Origin: Bradyrhizobium sp. ARR65
GTDB lineage: Bacteria; Pseudomonadota; Alphaproteobacteria; Rhizobiales; Xanthobacteraceae
DNA: 63,872 bases
Direction: 5' to 3'
Assembly (NCBI RefSeq): GCF_000472385.1
Contig: NZ_AWZU01000045.1
Coordinates: 224 to 64,095, forward strand
The notes below the pieces were generated by a model. The model was given only the letters and a program-made list of their open reading frames with translations, was not told where the DNA came from and did not search any database. Shown piece by piece: positions 54,174-63,430 of this stretch; the first letter of the stretch is position 1; the number at the start of each line of letters is the position of its first letter. The position numbers and the translations under genes were made by a program.

Positions 54174-54347
54174 CTATCGTTCTCGTCGGCCGCGCAGCCG
54201 TTCTCCTGTTGGCAGAGGGCGCCGCGCGCCTCGCATGACCCACTGCAGCAACCGATCGCGAAACTCCGGCTGCGGTTGCCTCGACAGGCGAGCCGCGACC
54301 AGTGCCGCGCCAAATGCGACCCAGCCGCAGATAGCGATCCAGACCAT
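54174..54347 (-). CDS. Small membrane protein, paralogue of 27203-27376
   Basis: The 57-residue protein starts MVWIAICGWVAFGAALVAAR and ends PLPTGERLRGRRER, closely matching the gene 27 kb to the left, with differences that are conservative. One membrane helix and an arginine-rich tail. The track start 22 codons upstream is unlikely because the match begins at 54347. Function unknown. Confidence 0.6.
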   Translation of the reverse strand: MVWIAICGWVAFGAALVAARLSRQPQPEFRDRLLQWVMRGARRPLPTGERLRGRRER

Positions 54348-55054
54348 CCTATTGGTTTTCCTTTCAGTCGACTCATTGGCATCAGATCGGCCCAGCAGGT
54401 CAATCCCGTGCAACTACTGGTAGCTCAAAGAGCAGCGCCGGCGGTCCGAGTTCAAAGGACGAATCCTCGCGTTTGCTGAAGTCCGACGTGTCGATGTGGT
54501 CAAGGACACATGCAAGTCTATGCGCAGCAGCGGCTCTGGCTGGTGAGGAGCGGATCCGATCATCTCGCCCATTTTGACCGATCTCGAAGCGGCTACACTC
54601 TGGGACCAAGGCCGCCCGAGCGCACATCAGTGGCAGCTGGCTTTTTGCATCTTTCCCATGCGCCCCGCATGAACGTCCCGGCTGGCGCATCATGAGCGCC
54701 AAAAGAATGGTTTTCTTTTGATGTGGGGATCGTTCCGAATGTTGCAGGCGAGCCGCTGTGGCTCGAAATCACCAGCCTGTCCGGAACTAATGTTCTTGGT
54801 TGTGAATCGTTTTGAGGGTGCAACTGCTCACCCCTTTAACGGGGCTGGCCAAAGGAGACCCCGTATGGCCTCGGCTCTTGCAGGAACTTTCATCAGTCCA
54901 AGTTGGCATTCTGACCCTCCTGACGTTCGAGAATACACACGATGCGCGCGTATCGAGAGAGTATCATCCGTACGATAGATGATCGACGACCCCTTAGCTT
55001 AGAGCGCGGTCGATAATCCCACACTCATCTCTTCGGTGAAACTGCTCGACCGCC
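54348..55054. other. Gap, no gene seen
   Basis: About 0.7 kb of mixed short ORFs without family resemblance or convincing ribosome sites. Confidence 0.35.
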
Positions 55055-55666
55055 ATGCCCAGAAAACTCAAGAGCTATCAGACGTCGCTGGGCTTCTACG
55101 ATCTCGCAATTGCGGCGCCGTCGATGAAGGCGGCACTGGAAGGCTGGGGCGCGGAGAGCAATCTTTTCCATCAAGGTGTCGCGAAGGAAGCCGATGACCC
55201 TGATGTTATCGCCGCGACCATGGCAAAGCCCGGCGTCGTTCTCAGACGCCCTGTCGGTTCGACCGGGCCGTTCAGGGAGCATGCCAGCCTACCGTCACAC
55301 CTGCCTGGTGCTGACGTCGAGGACAGGACAGCAAAGGCACTTCGGCAGCCGAAGAAACAAGCGCCGCGCAAGATCGACGACAAGGCCGCCCGGAAGGCCG
55401 CAAAGGAGTTCGAGAAGGCGCAGCGGCAGCGGCAAGCCCAGCGACGGAAAGAAGAAGCCGCACAGGAAAGAGAGCGCGAGCGGCGCGAGAGCGCCATCGA
55501 GAAGGCCCAGGCAGCGCTCGACAGGGCACAGCGCGAGCATGAGGCCAGGGCAGGCGAGATCGAGGCCGAGCGCGAGGCAATCGAAAAGCGAGCCCAGGCT
55601 GAGGATGCCCGCTGGGAGAAACAGAGGGAGAAGCTGCAAGCCGCGCTGCGCCGGGCACGAGAGTAG
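55055..55666 (+). CDS. Conserved coiled-coil protein (often labelled TolA-like)
   Basis: The first 80 residues (MPRKLKSYQTSLGFYDLAIAAPSMKAALEGWG, NLFHQGVAKEADDPDVIAATMAKPGVVLRRPVG) are a conserved domain I recognise from Bradyrhizobium proteins annotated as cell-envelope or TolA-like. Residues 100-203 are a long charged coiled coil rich in Lys, Glu and Ala (DDKAARKAAKEFEKAQRQRQ). No signal or membrane segment is present, so the TolA label is doubtful. Function unknown. Confidence 0.7.
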   Translation: MPRKLKSYQTSLGFYDLAIAAPSMKAALEGWGAESNLFHQGVAKEADDPDVIAATMAKPGVVLRRPVGSTGPFREHASLPSHLPGADVEDRTAKALRQPKKQAPRKIDDKAARKAAKEFEKAQRQRQAQRRKEEAAQERERERRESAIEKAQAALDRAQREHEARAGEIEAEREAIEKRAQAEDARWEKQREKLQAALRRARE

Positions 55667-55744
55667 AGCACCGTAAGGGCACGCCGCTGCTGCGCCCGAC
55701 CCGTACGTAGGTCTTACGGGCGCTCAACGTCCCGGCCGTTGCGG

Positions 55745-55876
55745 TCAGGAAGAGTTCCAGCTCAGCCGGTTTTCCGCAGCCTTGGCCCTCCTCAAAAGGC
55801 GCTCGCGTTCCTTGCAGGCCGGCAGCTCCGCCGCACGTTTTCGAGCGACGTCAGCCATCATCTGAAGGCGCTCCAT
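55745..55876 (-). CDS. Small helical protein, related to 59443-59679
   Basis: From the ATG at 55876 the reading is MERLQMMADVARKRAAELPA followed by CKERERLLRRAKAAENRL. The pattern RL--A--AR-RA--LP---E-E-LLR-A--AE recurs in the protein at 59443-59679 and in small proteins I associate with Bradyrhizobium. A longer start at 55966 is possible. Function unknown. Confidence 0.5.
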   Translation of the reverse strand: MERLQMMADVARKRAAELPACKERERLLRRAKAAENRLSWNSS

Positions 55877-56333
55877 GAAAGAAGACGCATGCTCGACGCG
55901 TCGCCGGTGCTTGATCGATCCGTGGTCCATGCAGCCGACCGGAAAAGAGAGCTTGTTCTGTCGCACCGACTTGCGGCAGCGCCGTGCTGGTCGAACGCGA
56001 TCGCGAACCGGCTCCGAGCACTGGCTGCCGATACCGACTACCCGCGCAAACGCGAGAAGCCTTGCAAATTGAGAAGGCTGCGGCTCCGCAAGCGGACGAG
56101 TGGTGTCGATCGCGTGGAGCGCGTCGAACTAACCCGCGCAGATCGTGTGCAGCAAACGGTGCCGCAATTCGCGAAACTTTGCGCAACCGCTCATGTGAGG
56201 GCGCCACTCACGAGCTTTTTATTTCCTTGTTACCAGATGCAGACCTTCAAAGCCGCCGCGGAAGGCATAAGTCGGTCGTTAGTATGATGATAGTCATCAA
56301 ATGGATCATGCTCAAACTTGGATTGGAGCGAAC

Positions 56334-56501
56334 ATGGGCGAGATCATTCGATTTGTCCCAAAATCCGAAAGGGAGCGAGCGCGCCTGATCAGACAAGCAC
56401 GCGCATTCTACCACAGCATTTTTCCGCCGACCGACTCGGAGGAGGGGCGGGACAAGGAGCCCGTGAGCCGGCATCAGAGCGGCGGAGGCCCCCAATCGTG
56501 A
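56334..56501 (+). CDS. Small conserved protein (MGEIIRF family)
   Basis: A 55-residue protein, MGEIIRFVPKSERERARLIRQ with AFYHSIFPP, a small family I associate with Bradyrhizobium. The ORF extends upstream to 56301, but the recognisable start is 56334. Its stop overlaps the next start (GTGA), so the two are translated together. Function unknown. Confidence 0.6.
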   Translation: MGEIIRFVPKSERERARLIRQARAFYHSIFPPTDSEEGRDKEPVSRHQSGGGPQS

Positions 56502-56707
56502 TCAAGATCATCGCCGTGCTCTGCAGTCTCTCTTCTCCGACCAATTGCCACGAGCAGACCGTCACCACCTCGGACTTCGCCGGTGTGTCAATGCAGTCTT
56601 GCCTTACCGGCGCGCCGCAGCTCGCCGACTGGATGAAGCAGCATCCGGCCGAGCGCCTGGCGGGATGGCGCTGCGCCATCGGCAATCAGGATGGCAGAGG
56701 AGCCTAA
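56498..56707 (+). CDS. Small cysteine-containing secreted-type protein
   Basis: A 69-residue protein from the GTG at 56498: VIKIIAVLCSLSSPTNCHEQ, then TVTTSDFAGVSMQSCLTGAPQLADWMKQHPAERLAGWRC. A short hydrophobic start followed by three later cysteines suggests export and a disulfide. I recognise it as a family of small Bradyrhizobium proteins. It is coupled to the gene before it. Function unknown. Confidence 0.6.
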   Translation: MIKIIAVLCSLSSPTNCHEQTVTTSDFAGVSMQSCLTGAPQLADWMKQHPAERLAGWRCAIGNQDGRGA

Positions 56708-57688
56708 AGATGTGGCTGCCGACCAGGAGCCGCATCTATTCCAGCCATTGATCTGGGACGGGAAGGGCGTATTGCTTAACCAGCGATGCGCCGGAACGTG
56801 ATCGAAGCGCCGATGCCAGCTGATGATGCTGCGCAATCTCGGAGCTTCGAAAGAAAGGCCCCGGATTTCGATCGGATAGGCACAACGAAACTCCTGCGCG
56901 AGTTTGCGTCCGAGAATTGCGATGAAATTTGACTCGCGGGGCGCGGTGCCGCAAGCTCGACAGGGTCTGGCGGTGGGACGTCGCTTCACGCGCGCTCAAG
57001 ATGCCGGTCCTCGAGCTGCAGAAACTCGTTTTCGCCTACCTCATTGCCGCGCGAATTTTCGGCTGCATCCACGGCTTTCCCGCGACGGAATGGACGAGCT
57101 GGGATTTGAGGCGATGCCCCGTGGGCCGGCTAACTCTCCGAGAAGAACTCGCTCAGCCGCCGCGTCGCGGCATACGGCGCGATCAGCCAGCTTCAGATAG
57201 CCCCAGTGGGCCGGAAAGTACAACGCACAAGGACCGCTCCGGACGGGCGGGGCGGCCAAGGCAACGGATGGAAGGGACGTGAGTTGCAGCGATCGCCGGC
57301 GGCCATCGCACACAGCCGCGAAGGAACTGGCGCGAAAGATCTTGCGTCCAGTCCGGCCCGTGGGCCATCAGATGCATGGGCGAGGGCGTGAAGCCGACGA
57401 ATTGTTGCCAGTCATTCATCGATGTCAGCTTCAGGCGGACGCCGCTGCGCGCCCTTCCTCGCGTGCAGCAAGGGAAAGCAAACCTCGGCCGAGCGATACC
57501 CCACCAACTCTCCTAAGCGACCGGTAGCCTGTGTGGCCGGATAGCGCTTGCGCGCCTTGCGGCCCTGGCGCCCGTCGGCTTGTCCACCAAAGCCGCTGCC
57601 GAGCCTGATTGTGCCTTCGCATTTGCTAGCCGCCGGGCGGGCTGTCGACATCGTGCAAGGCGCAGTAGTACCGACCAAGGAGGAAGCA
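56708..57688. other. Gap of about 1 kb, no supported gene
   Basis: Several ORFs overlap on both strands. One minus-strand frame (56588-56989) begins with a CRACG-like cysteine motif but shows no further family pattern. I cannot support a gene here. Confidence 0.35.
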
Positions 57689-57967
57689 GTGAGAACGTTT
57701 TTCTTGGCAGCTGCATTCGCCGCTAGCGTTGCAAGCTTCAGCCCCGCCCAGGCCCAAGTCATCGTGGAGGACGCGTTCGTGGCTCCGCCACTAGTGACTC
57801 CCGGCTCTATCGTCATTCGCGGAGCTCCCATAGTGAGGCCCGGTGTCGTCGTGGTTCGCCGCGCCCCTATAGTGACCCCGGACTTTCTGGTGGTTCACCG
57901 CGCGCCCGTTGTAGCCCCTGTGGTGGTTGCACCGCCGGCTTGCCCTTATGCATATGGGTACTGCTAA
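57689..57967 (+). CDS. Small secreted valine/proline-rich repeat protein
   Basis: The GTG at 57689 follows a strong AAGGAGGAAG ribosome site. The first 22 residues (MRTFFLAAAFAASVASFSPA QA) are a signal peptide. The mature part consists of repeated 12-14-residue units of the form (I/V)V-RAPIV-P-(V/F)-VV, giving an extended, Pro/Val/Arg-rich protein that ends in CPYAYGYC. Probably periplasmic or surface-associated; no function known. Confidence 0.65.
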   Translation: MRTFFLAAAFAASVASFSPAQAQVIVEDAFVAPPLVTPGSIVIRGAPIVRPGVVVVRRAPIVTPDFLVVHRAPVVAPVVVAPPACPYAYGYC

Positions 57968-58059
57968 AAACCCGGCCGGTGCCGATCGCACAAGAAGGGC
58001 AGTAAGCTGAAGCAGTCGAGCCGCGGCTCGGCGACGACGGCCCCTTGTGGCGCCTCTAT

Positions 58060-58335
58060 TTATTTGTTGGGCGCCACGACTGTTTTGCCTGATCCTTCGG
58101 GTGCGGCCTGCATGCCGGGAGGACTTTGACCCTGTGGACTTTCGGGCGGCGCTCCGCCGGATTTCGTATCGATGGGCCCAGTCCAGCCTTGTGGCTGCAA
58201 CTGACCCTTTTCCTCGGGAGGGCTCCGGCCGCTATCTGAGGGGGAGCGCCCATCTCTTTCAGTGTTTTGTGCGACAACAGGGCCTGATGCGATCAGCGCG
58301 AATACTGCGCACAGCGTGATTGCAAGCGTCCGCAC
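58060..58335 (-). CDS. Small secreted Gly/Pro/Ser-rich protein
   Basis: The GTG at 58335 starts MRTLAITLCAVFALIASGPV with signal cleavage after VVAQ, and a GAGG site lies just upstream. The mature part, NTERDGRSPSDSGRSPPEEKGQLQPQGWTGPIDTKSGGAPPESPQGQSPPGMQ, is a conserved low-complexity protein I know from Bradyrhizobium. The ORF extends to 58365, but the signal peptide defines the start. Function unknown. Confidence 0.65.
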   Translation of the reverse strand: MRTLAITLCAVFALIASGPVVAQNTERDGRSPSDSGRSPPEEKGQLQPQGWTGPIDTKSGGAPPESPQGQSPPGMQAAPEGSGKTVVAPNK

Positions 58336-58361
58336 GGGAAAATCCTCCTCGAAGCGAGAGG

Positions 58362-58553
58362 TCAACGCGCACCGTCGCCAGCTCTTTCGAGCTGGACCTC
58401 CTTCCTAATTGCCGAAATTGAGTTCCCAACTTTCGCGGCGATCCGAATTACATCCTCATTAGAGATGCCCAGGCGCTTTCGCATCAACCTAACCTGCGCC
58501 TCATCTGCTAGGTCGAGCGTGGTGCGCACCGGGTTTGGCTGTCGATTTCGCAT
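58362..58553 (-). CDS. DUF3606 protein
   Basis: A 63-residue protein from the ATG at 58553: MRNRQPNPVRTTLDLADEAQVRLMRKRLGISNEDVIRIAAKVGNSISAIRKEV. The sequence fits DUF3606, a small family common in alphaproteobacteria. It lies 26 bases upstream of the secreted protein gene on the same strand. Function unknown. Confidence 0.6.
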   Translation of the reverse strand: MRNRQPNPVRTTLDLADEAQVRLMRKRLGISNEDVIRIAAKVGNSISAIRKEVQLERAGDGAR

Positions 58554-59091
58554 GATGGTCCTTGGCGTATACTGGTCACGTGTGGCCGATGAGCTTCGCG
58601 GCAAGCACCGTAGCGCCGAAGCAAATTGGGCCACAGGCGAATGCCGTCGGCAACGCCGTCCCTAGCTCTTGGCGAACACGCATACCATGCCTCAAATAAC
58701 GAGCGGCTCGGGGCCTAAGTTCCTGAGCCGCCGTCGCGGCTCGGCGCCAATGCGCAAACTCTGCTCGTCAAAGGTGAGCTGCTAAGCCCTTCCTCGGCAC
58801 TTCGGCATCACCGCTGTCGCCTCGGCAACTTGATACAGGCATTGCGAGAGCAAGACAGATCAGGCCTTGCGCGCCGGGGATTGGCCATTGCCCTGTGAAG
58901 CGGTCGTAAACTCGGTGCTACCTGCGACACCGATGAGGCCCGCGCGCGACCAAGAACAGAGCAGCGCTCCTTCTTCCTTGCGCTCACCCTTTCTCACATC
59001 TGCGAGGCGAATTTGGCCTGAGCGCGACCGCGCGTACCGTTGAAGCGGTTGCGGCGCCTTCAACTTAGATCTCGGGGGGAGTTTCAACGAC
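58554..59091. other. Gap, no supported gene
   Basis: Short ORFs only; nothing recognised. Confidence 0.3.
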
Positions 59092-59190
59092 ATGGATCGG
59101 AAGGAGGCTCTGGCCTGGTCCGGCGGAGCAGTCGTGGCGGGACTTGCCATTTCCCGCTTCCTAAAGAGCTCCTCTGAAAAGTCGCGTTGA
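59092..59190 (+). CDS. Very short membrane ORF, possible gene tail
   Basis: The 32-residue reading MDRKEALAWSGGAVVAGLAI with SRFLKSSSEKSR resembles the C-terminal membrane helix of YqjD-like or nutrient-stress proteins. It may be a free-standing small protein or the tail of a decayed longer gene; in the same frame the upstream codons are open to 59044. Confidence 0.35.
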   Translation: MDRKEALAWSGGAVVAGLAISRFLKSSSEKSR

Positions 59191-59442
59191 ATGCAGGGCT
59201 GGAAATGTTCCTTACCCTTTTGCCCAATCTGAGCCAGTTCTTAAAGATCCCAACATCTTTCCCGCGCTTCGGCTTTAGCGATATAGCGGACCCGCTTCGG
59301 CGGCGCAGACCTTCGACTCCATAAGCCCTGATCTGGAGCATCACTGATCTGATCCCAAACCAAAGCAAACAGACTTCATGGCGTTCTCCCCGCAGGCACT
59401 TCAGCAGGGAGACAGATTTTCAGGACAAGTGTGGCGGGGCGA

Positions 59443-59679
59443 TTAAGTCTGCGCTCGGTTTCTAGTCACTGGGCCGCATTCCGCGCGTGAGAGCCATTCG
59501 TCCAAGCGGGCCACGATCTCGGCTTCCCGGGCCTTACGCAAGAGAGCTTCCTGTTCAGCTCCGGGCTGGAGTTGATTCGCTCGCTCGCGAGCTGCTCTTG
59601 CCGAATGGAGTAGGCGTTGCTTGAGCGGCTCTGCTTGTCGGAAGCGCCTCCGCCTTTTAGTCGGTCTCTGCTCCTCCAT
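59443..59679 (-). CDS. Small helical protein, related to 55745-55876
   Basis: A 78-residue basic helical protein, MEEQRPTKRRRRFRQAEPLK then QRLLHSARAARERANQLQPGAEQEALLRKAREAEIVARLDEWL. It shares the RL--A--AR-RA--L-----E-E-LLR-A--AE pattern with the gene at 55745. Isolated on the minus strand. Function unknown. Confidence 0.5.
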   Translation of the reverse strand: MEEQRPTKRRRRFRQAEPLKQRLLHSARAARERANQLQPGAEQEALLRKAREAEIVARLDEWLSRAECGPVTRNRAQT

Positions 59680-60139
59680 CAGAAGAGCATTCGCCGCTCC
59701 GGGCGAGAAGTCATTAACATAGGACGAAACGGCAGGTTAAAATTTCGTGTTGCGATCTAGGCCGTGTACCATAAAAGCGTCGGCGTGACTCTACGTCCGC
59801 TTTGTCCCGATAGCGACCAAGTTTGTGCGGCAACGCAAGACGTCGCGATGGGCCACAGCGGAAGAAGGTGCGAGCGGTGTGCTGCTAGTTGACTGCGCCG
59901 ACGGGCCTACGCCGGACGCACCGTTGCCAGAACGTGGTCACCGAACTGGTAAGTGAATTGATCAAACCGAGATGGTCGCACTCGAGCTTGCGGTCCCATT
60001 ATCCGTGAACGCATACTCGATCCCGACCAGCCATTCGCCTTCCGTATGAGAACCGCTCCGAATTGCGCCGCTATGGAGTCTGCGGATGAGGTATCAGTAG
60101 GGGTGCTCCCTTCGGATCGTGGCAAAGCTATGTGCTATG
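59680..60139. other. Gap downstream of the cyclase gene
   Basis: No supported gene. It should hold the end of the cyclase transcript; no strong terminator was recognised. Confidence 0.3.
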
Positions 60140-63100
60140 CTATGCCCGTGCGTTTGCCGAACACATCCGGAGCAATGACATTGCCACAGGGTCGTCAGGA
60201 AACGCTCGCAGGATATCTTCGTAGCCGCGGGCGGCGTGATCCAATTCACCGCGCTCGAAATAGGCTGAGGCTTCCCGGGTCAATTCGCTCAGTTTGGCTG
60301 CATCGCCCGACACCTTCAGCTCGGGATCATCGCTGGCCATGATGCCCAGGAGCTCGTAGATCATGAACTCGCGATTCCGACCCTTGACCTGAACCTTCCT
60401 GATCGGCCTCGCTACGATGTCCGCCTTGACGGCCTCGACTACGCTGTCGCTGATGCAGATCGTGGTGCCGAAAGTCTTGTTGATGCCTTCCAGTCGTGCC
60501 GCGACGTTCACCCCGTCTCCCATGACCGTGTAGCTCAGCCGCTCGCTTGAGCCGACATTTCCGACCAGCACATTCGCACAATGCAGGCCGATGCGGAGGT
60601 GCAAGGACGGTCGCCCCTGCTTGCTCCAGTCCGCGTTGATTTGTTGCATCCGCCGGATGGCACGCATCGCCCCGCAGCAGGCACGCAGCACGTGGTCGTC
60701 ACGATGAACCGGAGCGCCCCAGAATGCCATGATGCCGTCGCCGATGAACTTATCGACGGTGCCGGACTCCTCCGCAATTGCTCGCGAGACGGCTTCGAAA
60801 TAGACCGAGAGTTGCGCGAGCAGATCATTCGGCGCCATCTGCTCCGCGAGACTGGAAAAATCCTGCAAGTCGGTGAAGAGCACGGTTAAGAAGCGCTGTT
60901 CGACGCCGAGGGTCAGCGGGATTCCCGTCTTGATCAGCTTCCGGACCACATCCAGTGGCACGAACGAGGAGAACGAGCGCAGCGAGGTTTCAAACAGAGA
61001 TACTGCGGTTTGCAGCTCCTTGATCTCCTTGATTTTGGACGACGGCGGGAGCGCATGCGAGAACGTCAGGTCCTCGACCGACCGCAATTCCCGCGACACG
61101 CCTTCAATCGGGCGCGACAATCGCCGCGCGAAGATATAGATCAGCAGCAACTCGATTCCGGTAAGTGCGGCGATCAAGACAATCATCTGCCGGTTCGTTC
61201 GTTTGAGGGTTCCGATAAAGTCGTCGGTCGGCGTCAGGGTGATGACCTCCCACGGCTTGCCGAAACTGCCCGGAAACGGCGTGAAGGACGCGCTGATCTC
61301 CTCGCCGTTCTGCGGCGAGCGGAACAGGAAGTCGTCGCTATTGGTCTCACTCTGCAGCCGATAGGCTTCGCGCATGTTCTCGTCGGCAATGGTGTCCAGT
61401 TTAGCGATTTCCACCCTGTTGTTCTGCTTTCGGACGATCTTGTGCAGGTCGGGCGACGCGATGATCGTCCGATTAGCCGGATTGGCTATCAGCGTCGTGC
61501 TACGGGCACTGGCGCGGTGACTCGCGAGAAACCGTGACAGCACATCGAGCGTGATATTCGCCGAGGCGCAGCCGATGAACGCGCCGTCTTTGAAGATAGG
61601 AAATCTTACCGAGATGATGGGATAGCCGGTGTCCGGATTGATCGACGGCTCCTCCACGATCAACGCGCGCACTTCCTTCGCGGCCTGGTAGCCCGGCAGG
61701 GTCCTGATATCGAGGATGACGTCGACGTCGTAATTGCCCACGACGTGAGGCCAGATGTCGAAGAACGTACGATGCCGTACCCGTCGCGGAGAGCCTGAAT
61801 AGCTGTCGATATAGCTGGAATGCCAGTTCGCCGATGCTGGAATTTTGGCATCGGAGCGCCTGCGGTCGTCGTCCATCCGGGTCACGACCCGATGATAACC
61901 GTCCTCGAAGCTGACATAGGCCGCATCGATCTGCGGCGCCGAAGTGAGCGCCTCGTAGAGTAGCTCCCGGCTCTCTTCCTTCTTAAAGGTCTCGGGATCC
62001 TCTGCGGCGATTGCCGCGAGCAGCTCGAGCGTCGCTGCGACCGGATTGATAAGATTTTCGGCCTCCTCGATGCTGGCCTGCTTGGTTTTGGTCACGATGT
62101 CGTTAAGCGTCGCATTGATCGCGCCGGAGTTTTGCTGGTAATTGTAGACTAGGATGAAGATCAGCACGGGAATACTGAGAAGGACGAATAGTCCTGACAT
62201 CACCCCGCTAAGCCGCGGTTCACCGAACACGCGCGCATTCCGGCGATAAAGGATCCAGCCCAGCACGGAGACAAGAGCGAGTGCGAGCAGACCCCACAGC
62301 CGCGGCTCGTGTAGCCGTGCGCGCCATCCTGTATCGTCGAACGCATAGATCAGCCCCTCTGGCGGCCTCGCTTCGCTCAACATGCCAACGTCGACATAGT
62401 CGTTGGCGATGGCTTTCCAGCGCTCGCTGCTCTGATGACCAATCGGCGTGAGATTCGGTCGGATCAGCAGTTCGGTGCGCTTCGCTTCGAACAGCAGCGC
62501 GTTGCGGCTCTTTTGGGTGAAGTACTTGCGTCGTATTAGATCGACGATCTCTTCCTTGTGGGCAAGCGCATACGCCCAGCCCCTCAAGCTTGCAGCGCGA
62601 AACGCCCGTACCCGCTCAGGATGCTCCGCTACCTGCTGTTTCGAGGTGCAGAGATTGTCGCCGTAAAAGTCGAAGCCATAGGCTTGCGGCGAGAAGAACA
62701 GATAGGGCGTGCCATACTCTTCGAACAGGTACGGTTCGCTGGTGCTGTATGCGACCATCGCGTCCGCTTTGCCACTGAGCAAATCACGCGGGTCACCGGC
62801 GTGGGTCACGCGGGGCAGGTCCGCGTAATCGACCCCCTCGCGCTTCAGCATCGCCGCAATATCGTCGCTGCCGGGGACATCCATCAGGCGGTGGCCCTTC
62901 AAGTCGGAGACCGCATGGATGCCGGCGCGGTGCGGCACCAGGATCATTGCCGCGGAGTGCTGAAAGATCACGCCGAGCACGACGTTGTTCGCGCGCTCGA
63001 TGCCATTGACGAGAACGCTGCTCGTGCATACGCCGAAATCGACAGCCCCTTTGGCCACCTCGATGCCCGCATCGAGGCCAGGGCCGCCCTCGCGAAGCTC

Positions 63101-63328
63101 GACCTGCAAGCCGCTGTCGCCATAGAAGCCTTTCTCGACCGCAGCGTAATAGCCCGCGAACTGGAATTGGTGTTTCCACTTGAGTTGCAGCGAGACTTGA
63201 TCGAGCGCGGAGGCGGGGCTGATCGCCAGGGAGGCGGCGCATGCAATACACAGGCAGACGACCACAACCGCCTTTTGCCACGCCATGCGACATTGTGATG
63301 CCGTAAACATGCCAAGCCGCGCGCGCAT
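60140..63328 (-). CDS. Sensor cyclase: NMT1-type binding domain fused to a class III cyclase
   Basis: A signal peptide (AVVVVCLCIACAASLAISPASA) precedes a periplasmic solute-binding domain of the NMT1/THI5 type: VSLQLKWKHQFQFAGYYAAVEKGFYGDSGLQVE. After membrane segments LWGLLALALVSVLGWILY and LFVLLSIPVLIFILVYNY comes a second, dCache-like extracellular domain, then a third helix (IVLIAALTGIELLLIYIF) with a HAMP-like stretch. The cyclase domain keeps both metal aspartates (FTDLQDF and KFIGDGIMAFWG), the substrate lysine position and MGDGVNVAARLEG. It should make cAMP in response to a periplasmic ligand. Several starts are possible (63430, 63328, 63310, 63286); 63286 or 63328 fit the signal peptide best. 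Confidence 0.85.
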   Translation of the reverse strand: MRARLGMFTASQCRMAWQKAVVVVCLCIACAASLAISPASALDQVSLQLKWKHQFQFAGYYAAVEKGFYGDSGLQVELREGGPGLDAGIEVAKGAVDFGVCTSSVLVNGIERANNVVLGVIFQHSAAMILVPHRAGIHAVSDLKGHRLMDVPGSDDIAAMLKREGVDYADLPRVTHAGDPRDLLSGKADAMVAYSTSEPYLFEEYGTPYLFFSPQAYGFDFYGDNLCTSKQQVAEHPERVRAFRAASLRGWAYALAHKEEIVDLIRRKYFTQKSRNALLFEAKRTELLIRPNLTPIGHQSSERWKAIANDYVDVGMLSEARPPEGLIYAFDDTGWRARLHEPRLWGLLALALVSVLGWILYRRNARVFGEPRLSGVMSGLFVLLSIPVLIFILVYNYQQNSGAINATLNDIVTKTKQASIEEAENLINPVAATLELLAAIAAEDPETFKKEESRELLYEALTSAPQIDAAYVSFEDGYHRVVTRMDDDRRRSDAKIPASANWHSSYIDSYSGSPRRVRHRTFFDIWPHVVGNYDVDVILDIRTLPGYQAAKEVRALIVEEPSINPDTGYPIISVRFPIFKDGAFIGCASANITLDVLSRFLASHRASARSTTLIANPANRTIIASPDLHKIVRKQNNRVEIAKLDTIADENMREAYRLQSETNSDDFLFRSPQNGEEISASFTPFPGSFGKPWEVITLTPTDDFIGTLKRTNRQMIVLIAALTGIELLLIYIFARRLSRPIEGVSRELRSVEDLTFSHALPPSSKIKEIKELQTAVSLFETSLRSFSSFVPLDVVRKLIKTGIPLTLGVEQRFLTVLFTDLQDFSSLAEQMAPNDLLAQLSVYFEAVSRAIAEESGTVDKFIGDGIMAFWGAPVHRDDHVLRACCGAMRAIRRMQQINADWSKQGRPSLHLRIGLHCANVLVGNVGSSERLSYTVMGDGVNVAARLEGINKTFGTTICISDSVVEAVKADIVARPIRKVQVKGRNREFMIYELLGIMASDDPELKVSGDAAKLSELTREASAYFERGELDHAARGYEDILRAFPDDPVAMSLLRMCSANARA

Positions 63329-63430
63329 TGCCAGCCCCCTGTTACAGAGCCGCACAAACACGGAAGCCGGCGCCTTCGGTCGGGAATTGCACGCGACAGC
63401 GTACCTGACGAGCGCTCGCGGACGGACCAC

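Noticed and set aside
56588..56989. Minus-strand ORF of 133 residues starting with a CRACG motif
   Set aside because: It overlaps the better-supported gene at 56498-56707 and shows no second cysteine pair or known fold.
62558..63298. A 246-residue plus-strand ORF opposite the cyclase gene
   Set aside because: It is antisense to the solute-binding domain, whose signal peptide and motifs are clear.
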